Origin: Phytohabitans maris
GTDB lineage: Bacteria; Actinomycetota; Actinomycetes; Mycobacteriales; Micromonosporaceae
NCBI RefSeq assembly: GCF_031085175.1
Contig: NZ_JAVHUY010000003.1
Location: forward strand, 1-64,000
Length of the DNA: 64,000 nucleotides
Direction of reading: 5' to 3'
Below, one piece after another: positions 24,802-33,513 of the stretch. Each line of letters begins with the position of its first letter. Positions within the stretch are counted from its first letter, which is position 1. The translations under genes were made by a program, and so were the position numbers. Under the pieces are notes generated by a model, which ran no database searches, had not been told where the DNA came from, and worked only from the letters and a program-made list of their open reading frames with translations.

Positions 24802-27327
24802 GTGGGCGTGGATCTGCGGCTGACGGACCCGGCGACCGGATCCGGCGTGCGGGCGCTGGAGGTGCCGGGCGAGTGGACCTCGATCGGCCACCGCCTGCGG
24901 TACCTCGCCCGGGTCACGCCCGGCGCGCCCGCGCTCGCCTCCCCCGGTGCCGGGTACACGTACGGCGAGCTGCTCGGCACGGCCGAACGCTGGGCGGGCG
25001 CCCTGCACGCGGTACCGGCCGGGGCGCCGGTCGCGATCGACGTCGAACCCACCGCCGACTGCGCGGCCGCCGTCGTCGCGGTCGTCCTCTCCGGGCGCGC
25101 CGCGGTCCTGCTCGACCCGATGCTGCCCAGCCCGCGCTCCGCGCGGATCCTCGCCGCCAGCGGCGCCCACCGCCTCGACGTGGCGGCGCTCGCCGCGCTG
25201 CCCGCGACGGGTGAGCCGCTGCCGGACGGCGGCCTGGACGACCCGGCGGTGCTGCTCTTCACCTCCGGCTCGACCGGCCGGCCCAAGGGCGTCGTGCACA
25301 GCCACCGCAGCTGGCTCGGCCAGGCGTACGCGTACCGGGTGGCGATGGAGCTGGACACCGCGGACCGGCACGCGCTGGTGCTGCCGCTCAGCTTCGGCGG
25401 CGGGCTCGACGTGCTGTTCACGGCGCTGCTCACCGGGGCCAGCGCGCACGTGTACGACCCGCGGGTGCTCGGCCTCGCCGGCATGGCGGGCTGGCTGCGC
25501 GAGCAGCGGGTCAGCGCGGTGTACGCCACACCGGCCCTGCTCCGCTCCATCCTGGACGCGCCCGGCGCCGCAGACCTGCTCGCCGGCCTGCGCCACTTCA
25601 CCACCTGCGGCGAGGCGATCCACGCGTCCCTCGTGGAGCGGCTGCGGGAGCGGATGGGGCCGGACTCGACGTACGTCGGCTGGTCCGGCGCCTCCGAGAT
25701 CGGCACCCTGGCCTACCTGGCGCTGCCCGCCGCCGCACCGGTACCGCCCGGGATCCTGCCGGTGGGGCGGCCCGCGCCGCTGCGGGACGTCGAGGTGGTC
25801 GACGAGGACGGCCGCCCGGTCCCGCCCGGCGTCACCGGCGAGGTGGCGGTCACCTCGCGCCACATCTCGTCGGGCTACCACGCCGACCCCGAGGCGACCG
25901 CGAAACGCTTCCGGCGCAACGCCGACGGCACGACCACGTACCGCGGCGGCGACCTCGGCCGGTGGGACGGCGACGGGCTGCTCCACCTGGCCGGCCGCGC
26001 CGACGCCGCGGTCAAGGTCGGCGGCTACCTGGTCGAACCGGCCGAGGTGGAGGCGGCGCTGCTGGACTCCCCCGACGTGCGGGAGGCCGTGGTCACCGCC
26101 GTGCCGGCGACCGACGAGACCGGCGCGGTACGGTCCACCCTCGTAGCCCACGTCGTGCCGGTGACCCGGGAACGGGCCGTCACGCCGGCCTCCGTCCGGC
26201 GGGCGCTGCGCGAGCGGCTCCCGTCCTGGATGGTGCCGGCGCGGATCGTGCTCCTGACCGAGCTGCCCCGCAACGAACGCGGCAAAGTGGACAGACCCGC
26301 GCTGCCGCCGGTGCCGGACCGCCGGCCGGTACCGCCGGCCACCCCGACCGAGAAGCTGCTCGCCGAGATCTGGCGCGGCGTGCTCGGCCTCGCCGACGTG
26401 CCGGCGAACGCCGACTTCTGGGAGCTCGGCGCCGACTCGCTCGCGGTCGAACGGATGATGGTCGCCACCCGCCGCGCGACCGGTACCGCCGTCACCTCCG
26501 CCGGCCTCACCGCCGCACCGACCATCGCCGAGCTGGCCCGCCTGGTGGACGGTGGCACCCGCCGCGGGGACCTGCCGCCGACCGCGGTCACCCTCCGCGC
26601 CTCCGCCGGGCCGGCACCGGCGCTCTTCGCGTACGCCGGCGGCGGGGCGGCCGCGCTCTCCCTGCTGCCCCTGGCCACGGCCCTGCGCGTGGACGTGCCG
26701 GTGGTCGGCTTCCAGGCCAGCGGCTTCGAGGCCCGCGGCCGGCTCGACTGGAGCCTCGCCGGGGTGGTCCGCCGGCACCTGGGAACGCTCCGCAAGGTCG
26801 CGCCGCGCGGGCCGTACGTCCTGGTCGGACACTCGTTCGGCGGCATGCTGGCGCTGGAGACGGCGGCCGCGCTCACCGCCGCCGGCGCGGACGTGCCGCT
26901 GGTCGTCCTGCTCGACACCATCCTGCCCGAGGACGTGGCCGGCCCGGCACGGCGGGAGAGCGGTACCCCCGCACCGCCGGCGCCCGCACCGCCCCCGCTG
27001 CGCCGGCGGCTGCTCATGCACGCCCGGCTGGCCGCGGCCGGCATCCGCCGCTACCCGGCCGAGGTCCGCGAGGCGGTCTTCTGGGAGCAGAGCCTGCGGA
27101 TGGTCAACCGGCACCGGCTGACCACCTGGAACGGCCGTACGCTGCTGTTCACCGCCGAGGACAACCCGGACCAGCCGGCCTGGTGGGACCGGGTGCTGAC
27201 CGGGCCGCACGAGGTCATCCCGATCGCCGGTGGCCACTCTTCGATCCTGCGGCCGCCGTTCCTGCAACCGATCGTGGACCGGCTCAGCGCCGAGCTGTCC
27301 GCCCTTCGCGTAACGTGGACGACATGA
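24802..27327 (+). CDS. Noncanonical NRPS-like protein, adenylation-carrier-thioesterase
   Basis: 841 aa: AMP-forming domain ([11 protein letters not shown] near 152; A10 Lys in NERGKVDRPAL), carrier (LGADSLAVE near 543), type-I thioesterase (VGHSFGGMLALE near 676). There is no condensation domain. The A domain is unusual: where amino-acid A domains have FDxS with Asp235 it reads LSFGGGLDVLF, and the YGPTE motif is replaced by WSGASEIG. Loss of Asp235 argues for a substrate without a free alpha-amino group. GTG 24802 has AAGGAGG 5 bases upstream. Iron box upstream. Could supply or release an acyl part of the siderophore; role unproven. Confidence 0.82.
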   Translation: MGVDLRLTDPATGSGVRALEVPGEWTSIGHRLRYLARVTPGAPALASPGAGYTYGELLGTAERWAGALHAVPAGAPVAIDVEPTADCAAAVVAVVLSGRAAVLLDPMLPSPRSARILAASGAHRLDVAALAALPATGEPLPDGGLDDPAVLLFTSGSTGRPKGVVHSHRSWLGQAYAYRVAMELDTADRHALVLPLSFGGGLDVLFTALLTGASAHVYDPRVLGLAGMAGWLREQRVSAVYATPALLRSILDAPGAADLLAGLRHFTTCGEAIHASLVERLRERMGPDSTYVGWSGASEIGTLAYLALPAAAPVPPGILPVGRPAPLRDVEVVDEDGRPVPPGVTGEVAVTSRHISSGYHADPEATAKRFRRNADGTTTYRGGDLGRWDGDGLLHLAGRADAAVKVGGYLVEPAEVEAALLDSPDVREAVVTAVPATDETGAVRSTLVAHVVPVTRERAVTPASVRRALRERLPSWMVPARIVLLTELPRNERGKVDRPALPPVPDRRPVPPATPTEKLLAEIWRGVLGLADVPANADFWELGADSLAVERMMVATRRATGTAVTSAGLTAAPTIAELARLVDGGTRRGDLPPTAVTLRASAGPAPALFAYAGGGAAALSLLPLATALRVDVPVVGFQASGFEARGRLDWSLAGVVRRHLGTLRKVAPRGPYVLVGHSFGGMLALETAAALTAAGADVPLVVLLDTILPEDVAGPARRESGTPAPPAPAPPPLRRRLLMHARLAAAGIRRYPAEVREAVFWEQSLRMVNRHRLTTWNGRTLLFTAEDNPDQPAWWDRVLTGPHEVIPIAGGHSSILRPPFLQPIVDRLSAELSALRVTWTT

Positions 27328-27365
27328 ACCAGCACGGTGCGGCACCACGGGTTCGCTGGCGATGA
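27324..27365 (+). CDS. 13-codon ORF linking the A-T-TE gene to gntR
   Basis: ATG 27324 overlaps the A-T-TE stop (ATGA) and its own stop overlaps the gntR ATG (ATGA), encoding a 13-residue Arg-rich peptide (MNQHGAAPRVRWR). The double ATGA chain could carry ribosomes from the enzyme gene to the regulator gene. It may be coincidental; no Shine-Dalgarno is needed if coupled. Confidence 0.35.
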   Translation: MNQHGAAPRVRWR

Positions 27366-28042
27366 CGAGGAGCTCGCGGTCCCAGGTCGTGGCGGAGTGG
27401 ATGCAGCAGCAGATCCGGGACGGGAAGTGGTCGCTCAACTCCCGCATCCCCACCGAGGCCAAGCTGGCGGAGACGCTCGAGGTCGGGCGCAGCACCATCC
27501 GCGAGGCCACTCGCGCGCTCGCCAACACGGGCATGCTGGAGAGCGTCGCGGGCATCGGCACGTTCGTCCGCGCGCGCAGCCCGGTCAACGCGGTGCTGAG
27601 CGAATACCTGCTGCGCCAGCCCGTCTCCGCGGTGCTCGGCCTGCGCCGCGCGCTGGAGGTGGAGGCGGCCGGCCTCGCCGCCGGCAACCGCACCGACGAA
27701 GACCTGGAGCGGATGCGCCGTTCCCTGGAGGCGGGCAGCGCGCCGGTGACCGACCCGGCGTCCGGGCTGCCTTCGCCCGGCTCGTTCCACGCCGACATGT
27801 TCGCCGCGGCGGGCAACCCGGTGCTCGCCGAGTTCTACCAGTGCGCGATCGTCGCCATGCGGTACGCGATGGGCAGCGGCCACCTGCGACCCGGCACCCG
27901 CGACGAGCGCGCGTACGACCACCGCAGCATCTTCGACGCGATCGTCGCCGGCGACCCCGACGCCGCGCGCGCGGCGGCCGCCGCCCACGCCGACCGCGAC
28001 TTCGCCCTCGCCAGCGTCCCCGAGCCCACCCCCGCCGCCTGA
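27362..28042 (+). CDS. GntR/FadR-family transcriptional regulator
   Basis: 226 aa. N-terminal winged helix (SRSQVVAEWMQQQIRDGKW...IPTEAKLAETLEVGRSTIREATRALANTGML) and a C-terminal FCD-type helical domain (LGLRRALEVEAAGLAA...FHADMFAAAGNPVLAEFY). It lies directly downstream of the A-T-TE gene, joined through a 13-codon ORF, so it is probably under the same iron box. It may sense a metabolite of the siderophore pathway and adjust a transport or efflux gene; the target is not visible. Confidence 0.8.
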   Translation: MTRSSRSQVVAEWMQQQIRDGKWSLNSRIPTEAKLAETLEVGRSTIREATRALANTGMLESVAGIGTFVRARSPVNAVLSEYLLRQPVSAVLGLRRALEVEAAGLAAGNRTDEDLERMRRSLEAGSAPVTDPASGLPSPGSFHADMFAAAGNPVLAEFYQCAIVAMRYAMGSGHLRPGTRDERAYDHRSIFDAIVAGDPDAARAAAAAHADRDFALASVPEPTPAA

Positions 28043-28128
28043 CGCACCCGGACCGCCTGGGCCGGTAACGGTCTTGAGCGCGCCTTCTCGAGGTGCGTGC
28101 CCGCGCCCTCACCCTAGGGCGGCCGTCG

Positions 28129-28178
28129 AGATCGTGGTACGCAGTTGCCCCCGGGCGGGCGGATCCGTACCACGATCT
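28129..28178. repeat. 12-bp perfect inverted repeat, possible bidirectional terminator or REP-like element
   Basis: AGATCGTGGTAC (28129-28140) and GTACCACGATCT (28167-28178) flank a GC-rich loop of 26 bases. It lies between gntR (plus) and the minus-strand uptake operon, so it may end both. A near-identical half-site occurs at 1729-1740 beside the IS. The remaining bases from 28043 to 28436 hold no gene I can support. Confidence 0.6.
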
Positions 28179-28436
28179 GCTGGGACGGTCCGCTGTTGAG
28201 CCGTGAACTCGGGGTCGAGGTCCGTGCGCCCCTTGATCGGCGTCGGGCCTTGGGCTGATCTCGAACCGGATCGTCGTGCGGTCCGTCCGCCGCGCCGGCT
28301 GCCCCTCGGCGGAAGGCGCCGCGGGTTGTGGAGCGCGGAGGGTGAAGCCGCGGGAATGCACCCGCGCGACGGTCCGGACACCGCGGGCGCCGCGGTAGCT
28401 CGAATCTCTGTTGTGGACCGGGACCGGCGCGGGCCG

Positions 28437-28643
28437 TCAGGCGTCCGGTCGCTGGGCGGCCGGTGCGGCGAGCGGACGGGCGGTGCCGGAGCGGCGCGGG
28501 CGCAGCCGTTCGTCGAGTGACCACGGGCCGGCGCCGACGAGCAGGCCGCAGACGAGCTGGATGAGGCCGGCCCACCAGTTGGGCCAGCTTCCGAGGGGAA
28601 GGGGCTCGCCGCTGCCCCGGTGACCGCCGAAGAGGCCGAGCAC
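28437..28643 (-). pseudogene. DoxX-family remnant with an internal deletion
   Basis: The 68-codon frame reads LGLFGGHRGSGEPLPLGSWPNWWAGLIQLVCGLLVGAGPWSLDERL. The first half matches the DoxX segment around its second helix, and GAGPWSLDERL matches the extreme C-terminus of DoxX proteins; the N-terminus and about two helices between these parts are missing. GTG 28643 follows the permease stop closely, so it may still be translated. More likely a decayed gene trimmed by deletions. Confidence 0.55.
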
Positions 28644-28650
28644 AGTTCTG

Positions 28651-29679
28651 TCACCGGCGGCGCTGCCGCACCTCGCGGGTGAGCAGCCAGATCATGTAGG
28701 CGCCGCCGAGCGAGCCGGTGACCACGCCGACCGGGAGCTGCACCGGCGCGAACAGGCGCTGGGCCACCTGGTCGCAGCAGAGCACGAGGGCCGCGCCCAT
28801 GGCCATCGACGCGGTAACCGCCGGGCCCGGGGATCGGGTCAGCCGCCGGGCCAGCTGGGGCGCGGCCAGCGCGACGAACGCGATCGGTCCCGCGATGGCC
28901 GTGGCCAGCGAGACCAGGGCGACGCCGACCCCGATGCTCGCGGCGCGTACGCCCTGCGGCCGGATGCCGAGGCCGCCGGCGAGCTCGTCGCCCATCACGA
29001 GCAGCCCGAGCGGCCGGGACAGCAGCGTGGCCAGGACGCACAGCAGTACGCCGGCGCTCCCGGCCACGGTGACGGTGGCCCAGGACATCGCGTTGAGCGA
29101 GCCGGCCAGCCACACGGCGGCGGTCTGCGCGGCGGCCAGCGACGAGCGGACGAGCAGCAGCGAGTTGACCGCCGAGAGCACCGCGCCCACGCCGACCCCG
29201 ACCAGCACGAGCCGCGGGCCGGCCACGCCCCCGTCCCGGCGGGCGAGCAGGTACACCAGCGCGGCCGTGGCGGACCCGCCGGCCAGCGCGCCCACCGCGA
29301 CCTGTGCCGGCGTCCCTCCGAAGAGGACGATCGTGGTCACCGCGCCGGTCGCCGCGCCGACCGTGAACCCGATGATGTCCGGGCTCCCCAGCGGGTTGCC
29401 GGAGATGGCCTGGAAGATCGCCCCGGACGCGCCCAGGGCCGCGCCGACCACGACCGCGGCGAGCGCCCGGGGCAGCCGTACCTCGCGGACGAAGACCTGC
29501 GCCAGCACGTCGCCGCGGCCGAGCAGGGCGTCGAGGGCCTGGGCCGGCGTCGAGGTGTACTCGCCGGAGAGGACCGCCGCCACGCCGACCGCGGCGGTGA
29601 CCGCGAGCAGGACGGCGACGACCGCCACCGAGCGCCGCCGCACCCGCACCGAGAGCCGGCCCAGCCGCGCGACACTCAT
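28651..29679 (-). CDS. FecCD-family iron-siderophore permease (second subunit)
   Basis: 342-aa ABC permease with about nine to ten hydrophobic helices. FecCD signatures: LPRALAAVVVGAALGASGAIFQAISGNPLGSPDIIGFT near residues 65-105, and the cytoplasmic loop GDELAGGLGIRP that contacts the ATPase. The start ATG overlaps the stop of the partner permease. Imports ferric siderophore together with the 29676-30698 subunit and the 32527-33513 lipoprotein. No FecE-type ATPase follows; only a DoxX remnant lies downstream. Confidence 0.92.
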   Translation of the reverse strand: MSVARLGRLSVRVRRRSVAVVAVLLAVTAAVGVAAVLSGEYTSTPAQALDALLGRGDVLAQVFVREVRLPRALAAVVVGAALGASGAIFQAISGNPLGSPDIIGFTVGAATGAVTTIVLFGGTPAQVAVGALAGGSATAALVYLLARRDGGVAGPRLVLVGVGVGAVLSAVNSLLLVRSSLAAAQTAAVWLAGSLNAMSWATVTVAGSAGVLLCVLATLLSRPLGLLVMGDELAGGLGIRPQGVRAASIGVGVALVSLATAIAGPIAFVALAAPQLARRLTRSPGPAVTASMAMGAALVLCCDQVAQRLFAPVQLPVGVVTGSLGGAYMIWLLTREVRQRRR

Positions 29680-30698
29680 GTCGCCACCCGGCGGCGGCGG
29701 ACGATCGCGACGAAGACCGGGCCGCCGACCACGGCGGTGACGATGCCGACCTGCACCTCGGCGCCGGGTACGAACCGGCGGCCGGCCACGTCCGCGAGGA
29801 GCACGAGCACCGGGGCGTACAGCAGGGTGACCGGGCCGACCCACCGCTGGTCCGGTCCGACGAGGGCGCGGGCCAGCAGCGGTACGCCGAGCCCGACGAA
29901 GCCGATCGGGCCGGCCGCGGCGGTAGCGGCGCCGCAGAGCAGCGTCACCGCGGCCATCGCCCCACCCGCGGTGAGCCGGGGCCGCGCGCCGAGCGCCGCA
30001 CCCGCGTCGGCGCCGAGGGCGAGCGCGTTGAGGGCCGGCGCGACCGCGGCCGCGAGCAGCAGGCCCACCACCACGAACGGGGTGACGGCGAGCAGGATCC
30101 CCCAGCGCCGCCCCTCCAGCGAACCGGCCGCCCAGAACCGGAACTCGTTGAACGCCCGCTGGTCGGTCAGGATCACGGTCTGCACCAGCGAGCCGGCCGC
30201 GGCGCTGACCGCGACCCCGCCGAGCGCCAGCCGGGCGGGCGTGGCGAAGGCGCCCGCGACGGTGCCGAGCAGGTAGACCGCGACCGCGGCGATCGCCGCC
30301 CCGGCGAACGCGAACCAGAGGTAGAACCAGATCCCGACGAACCCGCTCAGCGCGACCGCGGCCACCACGGCGAGGCTGGCGCCGGCGTTCACGCCGAGGA
30401 TGCCCGGGTCGGCGAGCGGGTTGCGGGTCAGCGCCTGCATCACCGCGCCGGCGACGCCGAGCGCGGCGCCGACCTCGAGCGCCAGGAGGGTACGCGGGAG
30501 CCGCTGGCCGCGCACGATCGAGGTGGCGACCGAGCCGTCCGGGTCGGCGAGCGCCCGCCACACCTCGTCCAGCGGCACCGGCCGCGACCCGACCGACAGG
30601 CTCGCCGCCACGGCGACCGCCAGCAGCCCGAACGCGGCCAGCATCACCAGTGCCCGGCGGCGCCGCCGGCTCCGCGCACGGGGTGGGGCGGCGGTCAT
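29676..30698 (-). CDS. FecCD-family iron-siderophore permease (first subunit)
   Basis: 340-aa FecCD permease with an Arg-rich N-terminus, then many hydrophobic helices. LPRTLLALEVGAALGVAGAVMQALTRNPLADPGILGVNAGAS is diagnostic of the family. ATGA overlaps on both sides show tight coupling to the upstream surface-protein gene and the downstream permease. Forms a heterodimeric channel. Confidence 0.92.
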   Translation of the reverse strand: MTAAPPRARSRRRRRALVMLAAFGLLAVAVAASLSVGSRPVPLDEVWRALADPDGSVATSIVRGQRLPRTLLALEVGAALGVAGAVMQALTRNPLADPGILGVNAGASLAVVAAVALSGFVGIWFYLWFAFAGAAIAAVAVYLLGTVAGAFATPARLALGGVAVSAAAGSLVQTVILTDQRAFNEFRFWAAGSLEGRRWGILLAVTPFVVVGLLLAAAVAPALNALALGADAGAALGARPRLTAGGAMAAVTLLCGAATAAAGPIGFVGLGVPLLARALVGPDQRWVGPVTLLYAPVLVLLADVAGRRFVPGAEVQVGIVTAVVGGPVFVAIVRRRRVAT

Positions 30699-31417
30699 CC
30701 CGGGCCGGGTGGCCGCCGGCGCCGGATCAGGTGGCCGACCGTGCCACCGGCCGCCGTGACGAGTGCCGCGCCGAGGATCGCCCAGAGCGCGACGTCGCCG
30801 CCCTCGCCGGTACCGGCGCTGCGGGTGACCACGACGCCGCTCGCCGGTGCGCCGGTGGGGGACGCCGACCCGGCGGGCGCGGGGGCCACAGTGGACGGTG
30901 GGGTCGCCGGCAGCGCGCTGGTCGGCGCGGTCGAGGGGCGGGGCGCGGCCGCCGTCGTGCGCGCGGCGTTCCCGCCGGCGCGGACCACCGTGAAGTCGGC
31001 GCCACCCCGCCGGGTGTACCCCTTGACGCCCTGCTGGTTGCCGCCGGCGTCGAGGATCTGTTCGGTGGCGAGGAAGCGCAGCCAGTGCCCGCCCGGCGCC
31101 AGGTCCTCCGGGACCAGGAAGCTGCCCGAGGCGGTGCCGTCGGAGCGGATCTTCTGCGCGTGTACGACGCAGGCGCCGTGCACCGCCGCCTCGGCGCAGA
31201 ACTCGCCGTCGTCGATCTTGATGTTGACCGTCTCGCCGCGCGGGAAGCCCCCGACCGTGAACGAGATCCGGTCGCCGGCCGCGAGCGTGCGCGGCGAGAC
31301 CGAGGCGCTCGTACCGGGCGTGTCCGCGCTGGCGCCGCCGGGCGGGATCGCGGCCGCGGCAGCGGGTACGGCGAGCGCGAAGGCGAGTCCTACGGCCGCC
31401 GCGATGGTGGTCCGCAC
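30695..31417 (-). CDS. Secreted, membrane-anchored protein with a KIDDG domain
   Basis: 240 aa. Signal peptide at 1-30 (LAFALAVPAAAAA), then a beta-rich domain at about 35-145 (FTVGGFPRGETVNIKIDDGEFC...GHWLRFLATEQIL), a Pro/Thr/Ala-rich spacer, a C-terminal transmembrane helix (VALWAILGAALVTAAGGTV) and an RRRR stop-transfer tail. The domain resembles those in the 32530 and 36722 proteins. Two Cys (EFCAEAAVHGACVV) could form a disulfide. Between the LPRTG protein and the permeases in the operon; probably relays ferric siderophore or haem across the wall. Function inferred. Confidence 0.75.
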   Translation of the reverse strand: MRTTIAAAVGLAFALAVPAAAAAIPPGGASADTPGTSASVSPRTLAAGDRISFTVGGFPRGETVNIKIDDGEFCAEAAVHGACVVHAQKIRSDGTASGSFLVPEDLAPGGHWLRFLATEQILDAGGNQQGVKGYTRRGGADFTVVRAGGNAARTTAAAPRPSTAPTSALPATPPSTVAPAPAGSASPTGAPASGVVVTRSAGTGEGGDVALWAILGAALVTAAGGTVGHLIRRRRPPGPG

Positions 31418-31420
31418 CCG

Positions 31421-32530
31421 TCAGCCCTCCCCCGCGCGAAACAGGCGTCGCCGGGTGGACGCCACCACCACGCAGCCGGCCAGCAGGAACAGGCCGCCGA
31501 TCAGGACCGCGCGGTACGTCTCCGGGCCGGTGCGGGGCAGCTGCTCGCCGGCCGCGATGGTGAAGTCGTCCCAGCCGAGCAGCTCGCCGGCGCGGTCGAG
31601 CACCGCCAGCTTGTGCGTGCCCTCGGTGACGTCCACACCGGACAGCGACGCGGTGGCGGTCCGCCCACCGTCGAGTGTGGACCAGCCGAGCGGGCGGGGC
31701 GAGGAGCCGGCGTAGGCGTACAGGAAGACCCAGTCCCCCGCCGCCGCCGACGGCACCGTGACCCGCAGCGTGGCGCCGTCCCGGGTCACCGAGATGCCGC
31801 CGCGCGCGGCCTCGGTCAGGTCCTCGTCGGCGTCGTACGGGTCGGGCACGTCCGTGGGGCGGCCGGGCTCCTCTCCGCCCGGATCGCCGCCACCCGCGGC
31901 GGTGACCGTGAAGGGCGTCGTCTCCACCGAGCGGATCGTGTCGCCGGCCTTGAGCGATCCGGTGAGCAGCCGCAGCGTGTACGAGCCCGGAGTGAACGCC
32001 GGTGCCGAGTTGGACCCGGTCGGCAGCTGGACGTCGGCCGCGAACGTGCCGTCGGCGCCGGCCTGGACGACCTGCCAGACGGTGAGGTTGGCGTTCGGCC
32101 CCTGCCCCGGCAGGTGGCTGTACGCCCCATCGTTGATCTTCACGGCGATGGCCGAGCCGCCGCCGCTCGGGTGGCACCAGCCGGCGCCGCTGAGCCGGAT
32201 GGTGCCGCCGACCCGGGCGGAGGCGGCCAGTTCGGTGGTCACCGCCGGACACTCGGCCGCGGCCGCCCGCGCCGCCTCCGCGGTCGACGCCGCCTCCGCG
32301 GTCGGCGCAGGCGAAGCGGTCGACGCCGGAGAAGCGGTCGGCGCCGGAGAAGCGGTCGGCGCCGGAGTGCTCGCGGGCTCCACAGTGGACGGGGTCGGGG
32401 CCGGCGTCGCGGTGGGAGTCGCCGCCGGCTGCGCGGCGGCCGGCGGGGCCAGCGCGACAGCGCCCGCCAACGCGGCGAACGCGGCGAACGCGAGCCGGAG
32501 CCGGCGCGAACCTGGTGTGGTGGTTGTCAT
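31421..32530 (-). CDS. LPRTG cell-wall-anchored surface protein with a KINDG domain
   Basis: 369 aa. Signal peptide, then a low-complexity Ala/Pro/Thr/Ser stalk (residues about 34-90), a beta-rich domain at about 95-205 (GGTIRLSGAGWCHPSGGGSAIAVK...YTLRLLTGSLKAGD), a second domain at about 225-320, then LPRTG near residue 328, a hydrophobic helix and a basic tail: a complete sortase signal. No sortase gene is in the window. It overlaps the binding-protein gene upstream. It probably displays a ligand-binding domain on the wall under iron starvation. Confidence 0.82.
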   Translation of the reverse strand: MTTTTPGSRRLRLAFAAFAALAGAVALAPPAAAQPAATPTATPAPTPSTVEPASTPAPTASPAPTASPASTASPAPTAEAASTAEAARAAAAECPAVTTELAASARVGGTIRLSGAGWCHPSGGGSAIAVKINDGAYSHLPGQGPNANLTVWQVVQAGADGTFAADVQLPTGSNSAPAFTPGSYTLRLLTGSLKAGDTIRSVETTPFTVTAAGGGDPGGEEPGRPTDVPDPYDADEDLTEAARGGISVTRDGATLRVTVPSAAAGDWVFLYAYAGSSPRPLGWSTLDGGRTATASLSGVDVTEGTHKLAVLDRAGELLGWDDFTIAAGEQLPRTGPETYRAVLIGGLFLLAGCVVVASTRRRLFRAGEG

Positions 32531-33513
32531 GAGCCGGTCAGCGCCCTCTCCACGTCGTCGACGATCAGGTTCATGAGCAGCGGCCCGCCCGTGGAGGTCC
32601 ACAGTGAACCGTCCACGGGCACGATCCGGCCGGCCCGGTACGCCTTGAGCGCGGTGAAGCCGGGCACCGCCCGCGCCTCCGTCAGCGCCGCGCGGGCCGC
32701 GTCGACACCGGCGCCGCCGCCGGCTTCCGGGTTGCCGACCGAGGAGCCGCCGAGCGTGCCGAAGAACATCCAGTCGGCGTCGATCTCGGCGAGGTTCTCC
32801 AGCGACACCGGCTCGCTGTGCCCGCGCCCGGTCCGGTCCTGGCCGGGTGGGCGGCGCAGGCCCAGGTCGGTGAGGGCGAGGCCGGCCGGGAGCTCCTTGA
32901 GGATCAGCGAGGCGGAGGAGCCCTGCCAGCGCACCACCGAGTACGTCTCCGCCAGCCGCGGGCCGAGCCGTCCGTGCACTGTGGAGACCCGCGTGTCGTA
33001 CCCGGCGAGGATCTCGCGTCCCCGGTCGGCCCGGTTCAGCGCCTCGGCCACGTACCCGAAGGTGGCCCGCCAGTCGCCGCCGGCGTACCCGGCGTACACG
33101 GTCGGGGCTATCTTGCGCAGCAGCGCGATCACCGGCGGGTTGTTGTTGACGGAGGTGCCGTCGACCAGGATGAGGTCGGGCCGGGCCTTGCCGATCGCCT
33201 CGAAGTTGGGCTGGGCGACGCTGCCGAGCAGCGGGATGCCGCCGGCCCGGCCGGCCAGGTAGTTCGGCACGCCGGACTGGCCGCGCCCGGTCGTGGTGCC
33301 GACCGGCGTGACGCCGAGCGCGAGCGTCCCGTCGAGGGTCGGCTCGCTGAGCGTCACCACCCGTTCCGGCCGCTCCGGCACGGTGACCCGGGTGCCCTCG
33401 ATGTCGGTGACGACCCGCGTGCCGCCGGCGGCGGTCGGGTCCGGGGTCGCCGTGCAGGCCGCGGCGGCCAGGCCGGCGAGCAGGACCGCGAGGAGCGCGG
33501 GAAGCCTAGCCAT
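32527..33513 (-). CDS. Iron-siderophore-binding lipoprotein (FepB/FhuD class)
   Basis: 328-aa periplasmic-binding-protein type III. Lipobox LAAAAC near residue 20, then VVTDIEGTRVTVPERPERVVTLSEPTLDGTLALGVTPVGTT, the standard N-terminal lobe, and IGKARPDLILVDGTSVN. Partner of the FecCD permeases four genes downstream. Between the DUF916 protein (8-base overlap) and the LPRTG protein (ATGA). Ligand is presumably the DHB-Ser siderophore made nearby. Confidence 0.9.
   Translation of the reverse strand: MARLPALLAVLLAGLAAAACTATPDPTAAGGTRVVTDIEGTRVTVPERPERVVTLSEPTLDGTLALGVTPVGTTTGRGQSGVPNYLAGRAGGIPLLGSVAQPNFEAIGKARPDLILVDGTSVNNNPPVIALLRKIAPTVYAGYAGGDWRATFGYVAEALNRADRGREILAGYDTRVSTVHGRLGPRLAETYSVVRWQGSSASLILKELPAGLALTDLGLRRPPGQDRTGRGHSEPVSLENLAEIDADWMFFGTLGGSSVGNPEAGGGAGVDAARAALTEARAVPGFTALKAYRAGRIVPVDGSLWTSTGGPLLMNLIVDDVERALTGS

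Noticed and set aside
28203-28520. Plus-strand 105-codon frame in the intergenic region
   Set aside because: No ribosome site, composition like noncoding GC-rich sequence, and overlaps the DoxX remnant on the other strand.
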